Shown piece after piece: positions 7,114-15,376 of a DNA stretch of 15,458 nt. Every line of letters starts with the position of its first letter. Position 1 is the stretch's first letter. The DNA comes from Anaerolineae bacterium (lineage in GTDB: Bacteria > Chloroflexota > Anaerolineae > 4572-78 > NAK82), in contig JANXAX010000026.1 in NCBI GenBank assembly GCA_025062175.1, positions 1 through 15,458 on the forward strand. The letters are read 5' to 3'. Below the pieces are notes generated by a model that was given only the letters and a program-made list of their open reading frames with translations, was not told the origin of the DNA and ran no database searches. The position numbers were made by a program, and so were the translations under genes.

Positions 7114-8301
7114 TTATGGCAGCAGCGCGGCCACCACGCGACGCGCAATCGACAGCGCGGCTGGACGATTGTCTCCATCCTCGAGCACCAGGGCGAACGC
7201 CACACATGGCTGGGTGGCCGGGGCATAGCCCACCAGCCATGTGAGGGGCGCGCGGCCTGTCTCCACCGGCAACGCCACCCCAACCCAGCCGGCCAGGCCA
7301 TTGTATGTCGGCGTCAGGGCACGCAGGGTGCGTGCGACACGCTCGGAGAAGGCACGCTCGCCTGCCGATGCCGCTGCAGGGTGACGCAGCTCCACGCCCG
7401 GCATTCGACCATCTCCGGCCACTGCAGCGGCAAGACGAGCCATATGCAGCGGGGTGACAGCCAGATCGCGTTCGGTTTCGCGCCCGTCGAAGCGGGGCAA
7501 CCGACCCGGGCTGGCCGGCAGAGCGATGGGAGGTCTTTGAGAGAAGCCCAGCTGATGCGCTGTGGCCAGATAGCCCATCCGGCTCAGCGGCGCCAGTAGC
7601 TCCTCGAGCGATGTGTGCAACGGATCGGGGGGTGTAGTCGTGCCCGCGCTGAGCAATCCCGCCAGCCCGATCCAACGGGCCAGGTCGCCCACCGGATAAA
7701 TTCCCTGGGTGGCGCGATTGAGCAACGGGGCGGAAGGGTCGGCCGTCAGCGTTTTCCACGTCTCCTCCAGGCGGTTGGGGTCGTATGCAGGATGGCTCAC
7801 CATCGTAAGCAGCGCGCCACTGGTGATGTCCAGCGCGATGAACGCGCCGACGTGATAGCCCAACTCTGCATCGGCCAGGCGCATGGTCGCCAGGTCGGCG
7901 CTCAGGAAGACGTCCTCACCGCGCTGGGAGCGGTGGAGCAGCGCCTCCAGCCAGGTGCACCGGCCGCGCAGAATGGGATCAAACACCGCCTCACAACCGC
8001 TGCTGCCGTAGCGCAAGCTGTAGTAACCTACGAGATGCGCCGTCGCCGGCTGCGGATAGTGCCGCCGAAAGATATCCGTATGGCCCGGACCTGGTTGCGG
8101 CGCTGAATATGCCAGCACCGCGCCAGTGCGGTCTAAGAGTCGTCCCCGGTGAATCCGTCGCTCCGCCTGAATCAAGCGCGGGTTGTCGGCCCGCGCCACC
8201 AACTGCGGCGCCTGGATCATCTGCCAGTAAGCCAGCGCTCCCGCTACGACGACGAAGCCCAGCAGCAGTGCACGCATCAGGCGGATGATGGCCAGCGTCA
8301 C
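7114..8301 (-). CDS. Class B penicillin-binding protein-like pseudoenzyme (PbpA/FtsI family)
   Basis: The 395-residue product has one N-terminal membrane helix (about 3-27). A dimerization-type segment follows with IHRGRLLDRTGAVLA (about 50-64), and then a transpeptidase-like domain with GAFIALDITSGALLTMVSHPAYDPN (about 152-176). The domain keeps the landmarks around the active site but not the active site. At the SxxK position, where relatives read YPPGSTFK, it reads YPVGDLAR (about 202-209), so the nucleophilic Ser and the Lys are gone. The helix with the SxN motif is largely deleted near 228-250. The KTG motif reads ETG (347-349), followed by the usual WLVGYAP. The protein is also shorter than typical members (about 480-600). 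It starts with GTG overlapping the stop of the FtsW/RodA gene by 4 bp (GTGA). I infer a structural or regulatory partner of that glycosyltransferase. Confidence 0.88.
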   Translation of the reverse strand: MTLAIIRLMRALLLGFVVVAGALAYWQMIQAPQLVARADNPRLIQAERRIHRGRLLDRTGAVLAYSAPQPGPGHTDIFRRHYPQPATAHLVGYYSLRYGSSGCEAVFDPILRGRCTWLEALLHRSQRGEDVFLSADLATMRLADAELGYHVGAFIALDITSGALLTMVSHPAYDPNRLEETWKTLTADPSAPLLNRATQGIYPVGDLARWIGLAGLLSAGTTTPPDPLHTSLEELLAPLSRMGYLATAHQLGFSQRPPIALPASPGRLPRFDGRETERDLAVTPLHMARLAAAVAGDGRMPGVELRHPAAASAGERAFSERVARTLRALTPTYNGLAGWVGVALPVETGRAPLTWLVGYAPATQPCVAFALVLEDGDNRPAALSIARRVVAALLP

Positions 8302-9629
8302 AGCTTCCCCTCCCCTGAGGACTGCCGGACGACCGCGCGCCCGGAAAGGCGCAGCAACAATCCCACCATGGTCATGCTCACCAGCAGCGAGCTACCGCCG
8401 TAGCTGACAAACGGAAGGGTCACTCCGGTCAAGGGTATCAGCTTCAGGGTCCCTGCCATAATTACCAGCGCTTGCAGGCCGAAAAGTGCACCGATGCCGA
8501 CAGCCAACAACCGCTCGAACATGCGTTGGCAACCCAAGGCAATCCGAAACGCGCGGGAGACCAGCAACATAAAAGCGACTACCAGACCCAGGGTGCCGAT
8601 TAACCCATACTCTTCGCCCACCGCGGCGAAGACGAAATCGGTGTGTACCACCGGGATGGCACTGGGCAACCCCTGGCCGAGCCCCTGCCCGAGGACACCA
8701 CCGCTGGCAAACGCCAACAGCGCCTGGACGATCTGAAACGAGCGTCCTGAGGCGTCGCGCCACGGATCCAGCCAGGCATCCACCCGCAGCGCGACCACAT
8801 CAAATACATGGTAGCCCACCACACCCGCCCCGATCAGCAGCACACCACTGGCTAATACGTAAACTCCCTGCCCAGTTGCGGCGTAGAACATTGCCAAGAA
8901 GAGACCGAAGAACAACACCGCCGCTCCCAGGTCGCGCTGCCAGAGCAACAGCAACATGCTGAAACCCCACATAAACAGCAAAGGGCTGACATGGGCAGGA
9001 TGGGGAACACGCCAGCGATGCACGCGCACATGGACCTCAACCAAGGCGGCTTGCCTTTGCGCCAAATAGCTCGCCAGGAACACGACCATCAATAGTTTGA
9101 GCAGCTCGGAGGGTTGAAAGTAAAATCCTGCCGCGCCCAGCCACAGGCGTGCCCCCACCCCGCTGGGATTGACCCCCAGGAAAAAGGTCATTCCCAAGAG
9201 GAACAGACCCAGCAAGAGCCATGTATAACGCAAGCGCTCCAGCCACCGCAATCCGTGCGGGAACAAAGCAGCTGCTAGCAGCGCACCGCTGCCCAGCACC
9301 ATCCAGAGCGTCTGGCGGAGGAGAAACACCGTGGGTGCCAGACGGTCCACTTCCGCTAATCCCCAACCGATCAACAGGATGACCAAGGGCAACAACACGC
9401 GGTCGTGGCGGGGCATGTGTCGTTGCAACAGCCAGGTAGCAGTCATGGCACAGGCCGCCAACATCACCGGCGCGAGGAAACGCTCCGCCGTCATACGCCC
9501 ATCTTCGACCAGCGCCAGCTGGATAAACGCCACAAAGGTGAACGCCAAGGGTAGGCTGCCACTCAGACCGGACCACCACTTGGGCGGGGACAGCGCCCCT
9601 GGTGGACGCGAAACCAGCGGGATACCCAT
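8298..9629 (-). CDS. FtsW/RodA/SpoVE-family peptidoglycan glycosyltransferase (lipid II polymerase)
   Basis: This SEDS-family polytopic membrane protein of 443 residues has about ten or more hydrophobic segments. Family marks are seen in order: the NPSGVGARLWL plus FQPSELLKL segment (about 154-180), WQRDLGAAVL (about 230-239), and GQGLGQGLP followed by VVHTDFVFAAVGEEYGL. The Asp of HTDF matches the catalytic Asp of RodA. The C-terminal signature TGVTLPFVSYGGSSLL is present. The enzyme should polymerize lipid II at the membrane together with the class B PBP encoded immediately downstream, which overlaps it by 4 bp. The start is either GTG at 9632 or the adjacent ATG at 9629, which I used. FtsW (division) and RodA (elongation) cannot be separated by eye; the link to FHA genes resembles the actinobacterial rodA-pbpA cluster. 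Confidence 0.93.
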   Translation of the reverse strand: MGIPLVSRPPGALSPPKWWSGLSGSLPLAFTFVAFIQLALVEDGRMTAERFLAPVMLAACAMTATWLLQRHMPRHDRVLLPLVILLIGWGLAEVDRLAPTVFLLRQTLWMVLGSGALLAAALFPHGLRWLERLRYTWLLLGLFLLGMTFFLGVNPSGVGARLWLGAAGFYFQPSELLKLLMVVFLASYLAQRQAALVEVHVRVHRWRVPHPAHVSPLLFMWGFSMLLLLWQRDLGAAVLFFGLFLAMFYAATGQGVYVLASGVLLIGAGVVGYHVFDVVALRVDAWLDPWRDASGRSFQIVQALLAFASGGVLGQGLGQGLPSAIPVVHTDFVFAAVGEEYGLIGTLGLVVAFMLLVSRAFRIALGCQRMFERLLAVGIGALFGLQALVIMAGTLKLIPLTGVTLPFVSYGGSSLLVSMTMVGLLLRLSGRAVVRQSSGEGKL

Positions 9630-9701
9630 CACCTAGCCCCGGTGCCTATCCCTCGCGAGCCCACCTCGGAAACGACCCACAAGCCCGCAGAGTGCCACAC
9701 G

Positions 9702-10574
9702 TCACGCATGTCCCTTAAGGTATTTGCCGATCAGGAGCTCCAGATTCTTCTTCAGGTGCTCCGGAATGCACTCCGGCCGGGTGATGATGGCATCCCGCAG
9801 AGCATGCTGACAGGAGCAGTCGAACTCGGAGGGGAGTGTGGACACCAGATTCTTGATCGCCTCTTTGGCGATGGCAGTGTTCGCCATCAGGTTCTGGATG
9901 ATGGCTTCGACGGTCACTGGTTCCTCTGCCTCGTGCCACACGTCGTAATCGGTGACATGGGCCATCGTGGCATAACACATTTCGGCTTCGCGCGCCAGCT
10001 GTGCCTCGGGCACGGCGGTCATCCCGATGATGTCCATTCCCCATTGGCGATAGACGCGGCTTTCTGCCTTGGTGCTGAAACGCGGTCCCTCGATCGTGAT
10101 GAACGCACCGCCCTGGTGCACTCTGGCGCCGGTCGCCTGCACCGCTTGATATAACAGCGCGGACAATCGGCGACAAAACGGCTCGGCAAAGCTGATATGT
10201 ACCACCAGCCCGTTGCCGAAGAAGCTGAGCGGGCGTCCGCGTGTGCGGTCGAACAGCTGGTCAGGAATGACCACATCGCGTGGGGCAAAGTCCTCGCGCA
10301 AGCTGCCACATGCGCTCACTGAGATGATCTGAGTCGCCCCCAGTTGCTTCAGCGCGTAGATGTTAGCCCGGCTGTTCAGCTCGCCCGGGCTGATGCGGTG
10401 ACCGCGCCCATGGCGGGGCAGGAAAGCCACCCGCCGGCCATTCAACGTGCCCACCACGATGGCGTCCGAGGGCTCTCCGAAGGGGGTGTGCAACCGCACC
10501 TCTGTGACGTCCGTCAGCTCCTCCATCTCATAAATACCTGAACCACCGATGACCGCCAGCGTGACCGGTTCCAT
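9702..10574 (-). CDS. mtnP: S-methyl-5'-thioadenosine phosphorylase
   Basis: The 290-residue cytoplasmic enzyme of the PNP/MTAP family cleaves methylthioadenosine with phosphate to adenine and methylthioribose-1-phosphate, the entry to methionine salvage. Seen are the N-terminal phosphate loop IGGSGIY, then LPRHGRGHRISPGELNSRAN, SACGSL, the substrate segment TIEGPRFSTKAES, and IIGMTAVPEAQLAREAEMCY. TDYDVWH carries the Asp residues that bind the adenine base. The length fits the MTAP group. The ATG at 10574 is chosen because AGGAGGTG lies 6 nt upstream; a GTG at 10583 is in frame but sits inside that site. The Shine-Dalgarno overlaps the TAG stop of the FHA gene, suggesting translational coupling. 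A housekeeping salvage gene is an unexpected member of a cell-wall operon, occupying roughly the place of the phosphatase gene in actinobacterial versions. Confidence 0.94.
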   Translation of the reverse strand: MEPVTLAVIGGSGIYEMEELTDVTEVRLHTPFGEPSDAIVVGTLNGRRVAFLPRHGRGHRISPGELNSRANIYALKQLGATQIISVSACGSLREDFAPRDVVIPDQLFDRTRGRPLSFFGNGLVVHISFAEPFCRRLSALLYQAVQATGARVHQGGAFITIEGPRFSTKAESRVYRQWGMDIIGMTAVPEAQLAREAEMCYATMAHVTDYDVWHEAEEPVTVEAIIQNLMANTAIAKEAIKNLVSTLPSEFDCSCQHALRDAIITRPECIPEHLKKNLELLIGKYLKGHA

Positions 10575-10586
10575 AACCAGCACCTC

Positions 10587-11084
10587 CTACGTCTGGATGA
10601 TGTGGGGATCAGGATGCGACGTTCCATCCCCAGCTTCGAAACGCAGTTTCAACCGGCCAAGGCCGATAATATCCCCTTTGGTTAAGGGAGTTGTCTCCGT
10701 GATCGGGGCATCGTTCAGACGCGTGCCGTTGCGACTGCCCAAGTCGGTCAGCCACCAGCGGCCGGCATGGTTATCGATGCGCGCATGATAGGCCGAGACC
10801 CACTCATCCTGAAGCACGATCTGATTGTCCTCTGCACGACCCAGCGTAGCCGGCGGGAACACGACGAAAACCATCTCAGCTTGGGATGGTGTATCCATGT
10901 CGGGTACTATCCGCAGCCAGGCAACAGGTTTCGCATTGGTGACCGCTATACCATGTCCCGTGTGCTGATCACTTGCTACCAAGTGGAGATCACGCCAGAT
11001 CAGATAGACAACGAGCAGTAAGAAAGCGTATAGGATGAGCACCGCCAGGGCACGCAGGGTCAGCAGCACCCATTCCATGTCCAC
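10587..11084 (-). CDS. Membrane-anchored FHA-domain protein (FhaB-like)
   Basis: The 165-residue product has one N-terminal membrane helix (about 5-31) followed by a forkhead-associated domain at about 85-150. The FHA core is complete: LGRAEDNQIVL, then VSAYHARI, then DLGSRNGTRLND. These are the conserved Gly-Arg, Ser-x-x-His and Asn-Gly positions that bind phosphothreonine. It should therefore recruit a Thr-phosphorylated partner to the membrane. In actinobacteria FhaB sits beside rodA and pbpA and is a target of Ser/Thr kinases. No kinase or PP2C phosphatase gene is in this window. I chose the GTG at 11084 because GAGGTGA is 6 nt upstream; an ATG two codons later is also possible. The Shine-Dalgarno overlaps the stop of the preceding FhaA-like gene. 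Confidence 0.9.
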   Translation of the reverse strand: MDMEWVLLTLRALAVLILYAFLLLVVYLIWRDLHLVASDQHTGHGIAVTNAKPVAWLRIVPDMDTPSQAEMVFVVFPPATLGRAEDNQIVLQDEWVSAYHARIDNHAGRWWLTDLGSRNGTRLNDAPITETTPLTKGDIIGLGRLKLRFEAGDGTSHPDPHIIQT

Positions 11085-11090
11085 AGAGCG

Positions 11091-11537
11091 TCACCTCGTC
11101 GGGTCAGCCGGTCGTGTCTCGTCCATCCATTTGCGGGGTGTATGCGTGGCGCAACTGGACAGGCCCGCGTCGTGGCTCCAAAAGGCGTGCACTTCGGCGT
11201 GGCCGGGGGACAGGCGGGGTTCGAGCTGCAACAGAATCGAGGGCGGAGCGGCGAAACGCCCTCCGGCTTCCTGAGCGATGCGGTGCAGACATTCGTACAG
11301 GCCGCTCAACAGGGCTTCCGGGTTGCCTGCAAGGGCCTGCCAATCGGCAGGATGTAACACCACGCGACAACAGTTGGGAAAGGACAATTCTGTATCCGTC
11401 AACACGGCCTGGCGCTCCATAGCGCGCGCCATATCGCGCGCCAAGTCGCTCCAATGTAGTGGCGCCGGGAAGAGCGTGCCCCAGGCGTGCTCAACAAACT
11501 GTTCCACCAACGCTTCCAAACGTTCGATGCTTGTCAC
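11091..11537 (-). CDS. FhaA N-terminal-domain (DUF3662-like) protein without an FHA domain
   Basis: The 148-residue product resembles the N-terminal domain of actinobacterial FhaA. It has an opening ERLEALVEQFVEHAWG, a segment LARDMARAMERQAVLT, then FPNCCRVVLHPADWQAL and a closing LEPRLSPGHAEV strand. Actinobacterial FhaA continues into a linker and an FHA domain. Here the protein stops and the FHA domain is on the next gene with its own membrane helix. It is cytoplasmic with no signal or membrane segment. It starts with GTG at 11537, where no Shine-Dalgarno is visible but a -10 box sits 6 nt upstream, so the operon mRNA is probably leaderless. Domain assignment rests on remembered sequence pattern and is less certain than for its neighbours. 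Confidence 0.75.
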   Translation of the reverse strand: MTSIERLEALVEQFVEHAWGTLFPAPLHWSDLARDMARAMERQAVLTDTELSFPNCCRVVLHPADWQALAGNPEALLSGLYECLHRIAQEAGGRFAAPPSILLQLEPRLSPGHAEVHAFWSHDAGLSSCATHTPRKWMDETRPADPTR

Positions 11538-11543
11538 ATCTTG

Positions 11544-11573
11544 ATTATAACATCGGGTTCATTCATATCGCAA
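11544..11573 (-). promoter_or_regulatory. Promoter of the FHA/RodA operon, predicted leaderless
   Basis: On the minus strand TTGCGA (11573-11568; four of six consensus bases) is followed after 18 bp by a perfect TATAAT (11549-11544). The GTG start at 11537 begins seven nucleotides after the -10 box, so the transcript should start on the start codon. The -35 element lies inside the last codons of the upstream permease gene, whose stop is at 11559. Confidence 0.65.
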
Positions 11574-12806
11574 TGCATCAATCGGGTTCAGCTGCGCGGC
11601 ACGGGTTGCCGGATAGATGCCAAAGAACAGCCCCACTGCCGCTGAGAAAAGCGTTGCCAGGAGAATCGCCTCCAGGCGTACGATCGTGTTGAGACCAGCC
11701 AACTGGGCCACTAATAGCGAACACGCATAGCCGAAAGCAATCCCCAGCGCTCCGCCGATCAAAGCCAACACCACCGCCTCGACCAGAAACTGCAACAAGA
11801 TATCACGCCGCCGGGCGCCCACCGCCTTGCGGATGCCGATCTCGCGCGTGCGCTCGGTGACCGAGACCAGCATGATGTTCATAATGCCGATGCCGCCCAC
11901 CACCAGCGAGATGCCGGCGATGGCACCCAGGACGATGGTGAACACCGCCGTGAAGTCGCCAAAGACTTTGATCAAATCGGACTGACTGATGATCGAGAAG
12001 TCGTCATCATCGCGGAAGCTGATGCGATGGCGCTCACGCAGCAGCGCAGTCACCTGATCCGCCACGGCGTCCATGACCTCCTGACTGGCGGCTTGGATGA
12101 AGATAAGCGAAACAGCCAGCTCACCCCGCACAACCGGGGCGCGAAACAGGCGCGTCTGCGCCGTGCTGATGGGGATGATCACGACGTTATCCTGGTTACC
12201 AAAGGGACCGCCGCCTTTCTCCGCCAGCACTCCGATGACGCGAAAAGGCACGTCGTTCAGTTTGACCGTCTGGCCGATGGGATACTCATCCGCGTCGAAC
12301 AAGCGTCTGGCCGGCTGGGCGCCCAAGACGGCGACGCGCGAGCGCGCATTGACGTGTTCCTGGCTGATGAATTCTCCCAGGGTCAGGTTGAAGTTGCGTA
12401 CCGACTGATACTGGGGTGGCGCTCCGATAATATATGTGGCCAGCTCCCGATTGCCGCGCACAATTGTTCCGTTGCGCGAGTACTCCGCTGCCACCGCGAC
12501 CACACCGGACACCTGGAACGGGTCGGCGATCGCCTCGGCATCCCCGAGGGTGAGCGGTTGTACCCGTTGCCCGACCCGCCGTATCGGCGAAGAACCCGGC
12601 TCTAACTGCCCGGGAAAGACGAACAACAGGTTCGAGCCCAGCCCGCTAAACTGTTGGATAATGTACGCCTCGAAACCATAGCCCACCGAAAGCAAGGCGA
12701 TCACAGCGCCCACACCGATGATGATGCCCAGCATCGTGAGCGCGGCGCGCAATTTGTTGACCGCCAGGGCATTCAGCGCAATCCGGATACTTTCCAGCAA
12801 GGACAT
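11559..12806 (-). CDS. MacB/FtsX-type ABC transporter permease
   Basis: This 415-residue permease of the type VII (mechanotransmission) ABC family has one N-terminal helix (about 20-44), a large extracytoplasmic MacB_PCD domain (about 45-280), and then three C-terminal helices with the FtsX signature. That signature is seen as GGIGIMNIMLVSVTERTREIGIRKAVGARRRDI, a coupling stretch to the ATPase, and the ending PATRAAQLNPIDALRYE. It should work as a homodimer with the ATPase 6 bp upstream and the adaptor protein before that. The family exports or mechanically moves peptides, antibiotics or lipoproteins; the substrate here is unknown. The gene starts at ATG 12806, and its last codons carry the promoter for the next operon. 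Confidence 0.94.
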   Translation of the reverse strand: MSLLESIRIALNALAVNKLRAALTMLGIIIGVGAVIALLSVGYGFEAYIIQQFSGLGSNLLFVFPGQLEPGSSPIRRVGQRVQPLTLGDAEAIADPFQVSGVVAVAAEYSRNGTIVRGNRELATYIIGAPPQYQSVRNFNLTLGEFISQEHVNARSRVAVLGAQPARRLFDADEYPIGQTVKLNDVPFRVIGVLAEKGGGPFGNQDNVVIIPISTAQTRLFRAPVVRGELAVSLIFIQAASQEVMDAVADQVTALLRERHRISFRDDDDFSIISQSDLIKVFGDFTAVFTIVLGAIAGISLVVGGIGIMNIMLVSVTERTREIGIRKAVGARRRDILLQFLVEAVVLALIGGALGIAFGYACSLLVAQLAGLNTIVRLEAILLATLFSAAVGLFFGIYPATRAAQLNPIDALRYE

Positions 12807-12812
12807 AGGGGC

Positions 12813-13544
<732 letters not shown>

Positions 13545-13550
13545 CGTGCT

Positions 13551-15113
13551 TCACTCCTGCGGGCGGAAAAGACGTTGCAGCTGTTCGCGGCGTGAGATCT
13601 TGCGCACGACAACCTGGTCGCCCTCGGCCAACCCGTGTAACACCTGGCTGTGGGTCTCGCTGCGCAATCCTAATTGGATCTCCACTGGAGTGGACGAGCC
13701 ATCGGGTGTCAGTTTCTCGACGAAGTAGCGGGGTTCTCCACGACTGCGGTCCACGCTGACGGCGCGGTTGGGGACGAGCAGCACATCCTCCAGCCGCTCG
13801 ACCTCGAGCGTGGCATCGGCGCTCAGCCCCAGCAACAACGGTGCTTCGGGATTGCTCAAGGCAATGGTCACCTGATAGGAGACCACACCACCAGCAGCGG
13901 AGGTCGCGCGCGGAGCAATTTCGGCGACCATCCCTTGCAATCGGGCATCCGGGAAGGCATCCACGGCGATGGCAACCTTTTGGCCGACGCGTACACGTCC
14001 GATATCCACTTCGTCGACTTCCACCGTGATGCGGTAGGCGGAGAGGTCGCTGATGACGACGCCTTGTGCCCGGCCGGGCGTCGAATTCTCGCCCACCTTG
14101 AGATTGCTTTCGGTCACAACGCCGTCGATGGGTGCCACCAGCAAGGCACTGGCCAGGTTGACCCGGGCCTGTTCCACGGCGAGCTGCGCGGCATCGACAG
14201 CTGCCTGCGCGATAGTGACCTCGTTGGGAGAGGGCTTGCGCAACAAGCGGTGCAGCGCCGCCTCGGCCTGGGCCAGCTGTGCCTCGGCGGCTTTTTGTTC
14301 GGCCTCCGAAGGGCCGCGGACCAGGCGATCCAGCGCCGCTTCCGCCTGGGCCACCTGCGCTTCTGCCGCCGCGATATCCGCTTCATCGGCGCCTTTAGCG
14401 GCCAACAGATAGTTCGCCTTGGCTGCTTCGTAGTCGATGGTGGCCTGCTCGAGCTGCGCCGCTTGCGGTGACGCGCCCACATCGCCGCGGTAAGCGATCT
14501 GATCGTAGGCCCATTGGGCTTGTTTCAGGGCGATCTCAGCGCGGCGCAGCTGCGCCGCACGCACGGTGATCTCATTTTCATCCAGGCCCTTGAGCACGCG
14601 CTTCAGGTTGGCGCGCGCACTCGCCACCGCTGCTTGGGCTGATTCGAGATCTTTGGGATGGGGCGCTGCGCGCAGCGCTTCCAGCTGCGCTTGGGCCCGT
14701 GCCACTTCGGCGCGCGCCGCAGCGACGTCGACCTCGTCGGGTGGCTCGTAGAGTTGTTCCAGTTGCGCCCGAGCGCGTGCCAACTCCACCTCGGCACGTC
14801 GGACCGCCAGCTCCAGATCATCGGTGCGCAACCGCGCCAGCAACGTCCCCTTTGTGACATGTTGGCCGCGTTTCACAAACACTTCTGCCACTACGCCGCT
14901 GATGCCGAACTCCACGCGCACTTCATGGCGCGGTTCAATGCGACCCGAGGCGTTGATCGTGCTGAGGATGGTGCCACGGCGGAGCGTGATCACCTCTTCC
15001 ACTTCTGGATCACGCGTGATATCGTAGGAAGGCGGATTGAAAAAAATCCAGCTGGCCACTCCCAGGCCAACGATCAGAACCAAAATGCCGCTGATCTTGA
15101 CGAAACGTGTCAT
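13551..15113 (-). CDS. MacA/HlyD-family membrane-fusion (adaptor) protein with long repeated coiled coil
   Basis: The 520-residue protein is anchored by one N-terminal helix (about 8-25) with no lipobox. A biotinyl-lipoyl-like half-domain at about 57-95 (GRIEPRHEVRVEFGISGVVAEV, then KGTLLARL) is completed by LLVAPIDGVVTESNLKVGE (about 324-342). Between them a helical hairpin of about 225 residues is built from Ala/Gln/Glu-rich repeats. Beta-barrel and membrane-proximal domains follow (VEVDEVDIGRVRVGQ, then LSADATLEVERLEDVLLVPNRAV). It should link the MacB-type permease to the cell exterior. No outer-membrane channel gene is nearby. ATG 15113 has a GTGGAG Shine-Dalgarno 4 nt upstream. It is the first gene of the three-gene operon and ends 6 bp before the ATPase gene. 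Confidence 0.93.
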   Translation of the reverse strand: MTRFVKISGILVLIVGLGVASWIFFNPPSYDITRDPEVEEVITLRRGTILSTINASGRIEPRHEVRVEFGISGVVAEVFVKRGQHVTKGTLLARLRTDDLELAVRRAEVELARARAQLEQLYEPPDEVDVAAARAEVARAQAQLEALRAAPHPKDLESAQAAVASARANLKRVLKGLDENEITVRAAQLRRAEIALKQAQWAYDQIAYRGDVGASPQAAQLEQATIDYEAAKANYLLAAKGADEADIAAAEAQVAQAEAALDRLVRGPSEAEQKAAEAQLAQAEAALHRLLRKPSPNEVTIAQAAVDAAQLAVEQARVNLASALLVAPIDGVVTESNLKVGENSTPGRAQGVVISDLSAYRITVEVDEVDIGRVRVGQKVAIAVDAFPDARLQGMVAEIAPRATSAAGGVVSYQVTIALSNPEAPLLLGLSADATLEVERLEDVLLVPNRAVSVDRSRGEPRYFVEKLTPDGSSTPVEIQLGLRSETHSQVLHGLAEGDQVVVRKISRREQLQRLFRPQE

Positions 15114-15193
15114 CTCGCTCCACTATTCCTCACACCTCTCCCAACTTCGCGACACCCTTCCTCGAATTGGTGGTACACCAGCAAGCCACACCG

Positions 15194-15222
15194 ATCATTC
15201 CGCTGATTGCATGAAATTTCAA
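15194..15222 (-). promoter_or_regulatory. Possible promoter of the exporter operon
   Basis: On the minus strand TTGAAA (15222-15217) and AATGAT (15199-15194) are separated by 17 bp, matching five and four of six consensus bases. The predicted 5' untranslated region is about 75 nt. The match is moderate and could be chance. Confidence 0.35.
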
Positions 15223-15288
15223 CCCAGCCTGGTCACTTTCTCGTCACGGCATGCCTGGTCGGCCGCGACTGCGGTCGTCGGCCTTTGA

Positions 15289-15376
15289 TAGACCACCGCT
15301 TCCCTTCGCTCCCAATTTGAAATGCACCCCACTGGCGGGGTGCAATTCGAAAAGGATGCCCTGAAGCGGTGGTTTG
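15289..15376. repeat. Nested inverted repeat (two-stem structured element)
   Basis: An outer perfect 11-bp inverted repeat, ACCACCGCTTC (15292-15302) with GAAGCGGTGGT (15363-15373), encloses an inner hairpin. The inner arms are 15 bp (15316-15330 and 15337-15351) with one mismatch and one position that could be a G-U pair, around the loop ACTGGC; the core TGCACCCC/GGGGTGCA is perfect. The whole is about 88 bp. No T-run follows, so it is not a plain terminator. It may be a small mobile or dispersed repeat or a structured RNA. Confidence 0.65.

Noticed and set aside
6734..7759. 341-residue open frame on the minus strand across YbaK and the PBP-like gene
   Set aside because: It is antisense to the well-supported YbaK gene and out of frame with the PBP-like gene, with composition typical of a shadow frame (Arg/Ser/Gly-rich) and no motifs.
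9642..10154. 170-residue plus-strand open frame
   Set aside because: It is wholly antisense to mtnP, which has clear family motifs.
13674..14471. 265-residue plus-strand open frame inside the adaptor gene
   Set aside because: It is the antisense shadow of the repetitive coiled-coil coding region; its apparent repeats mirror the Ala/Gln codons on the other strand.
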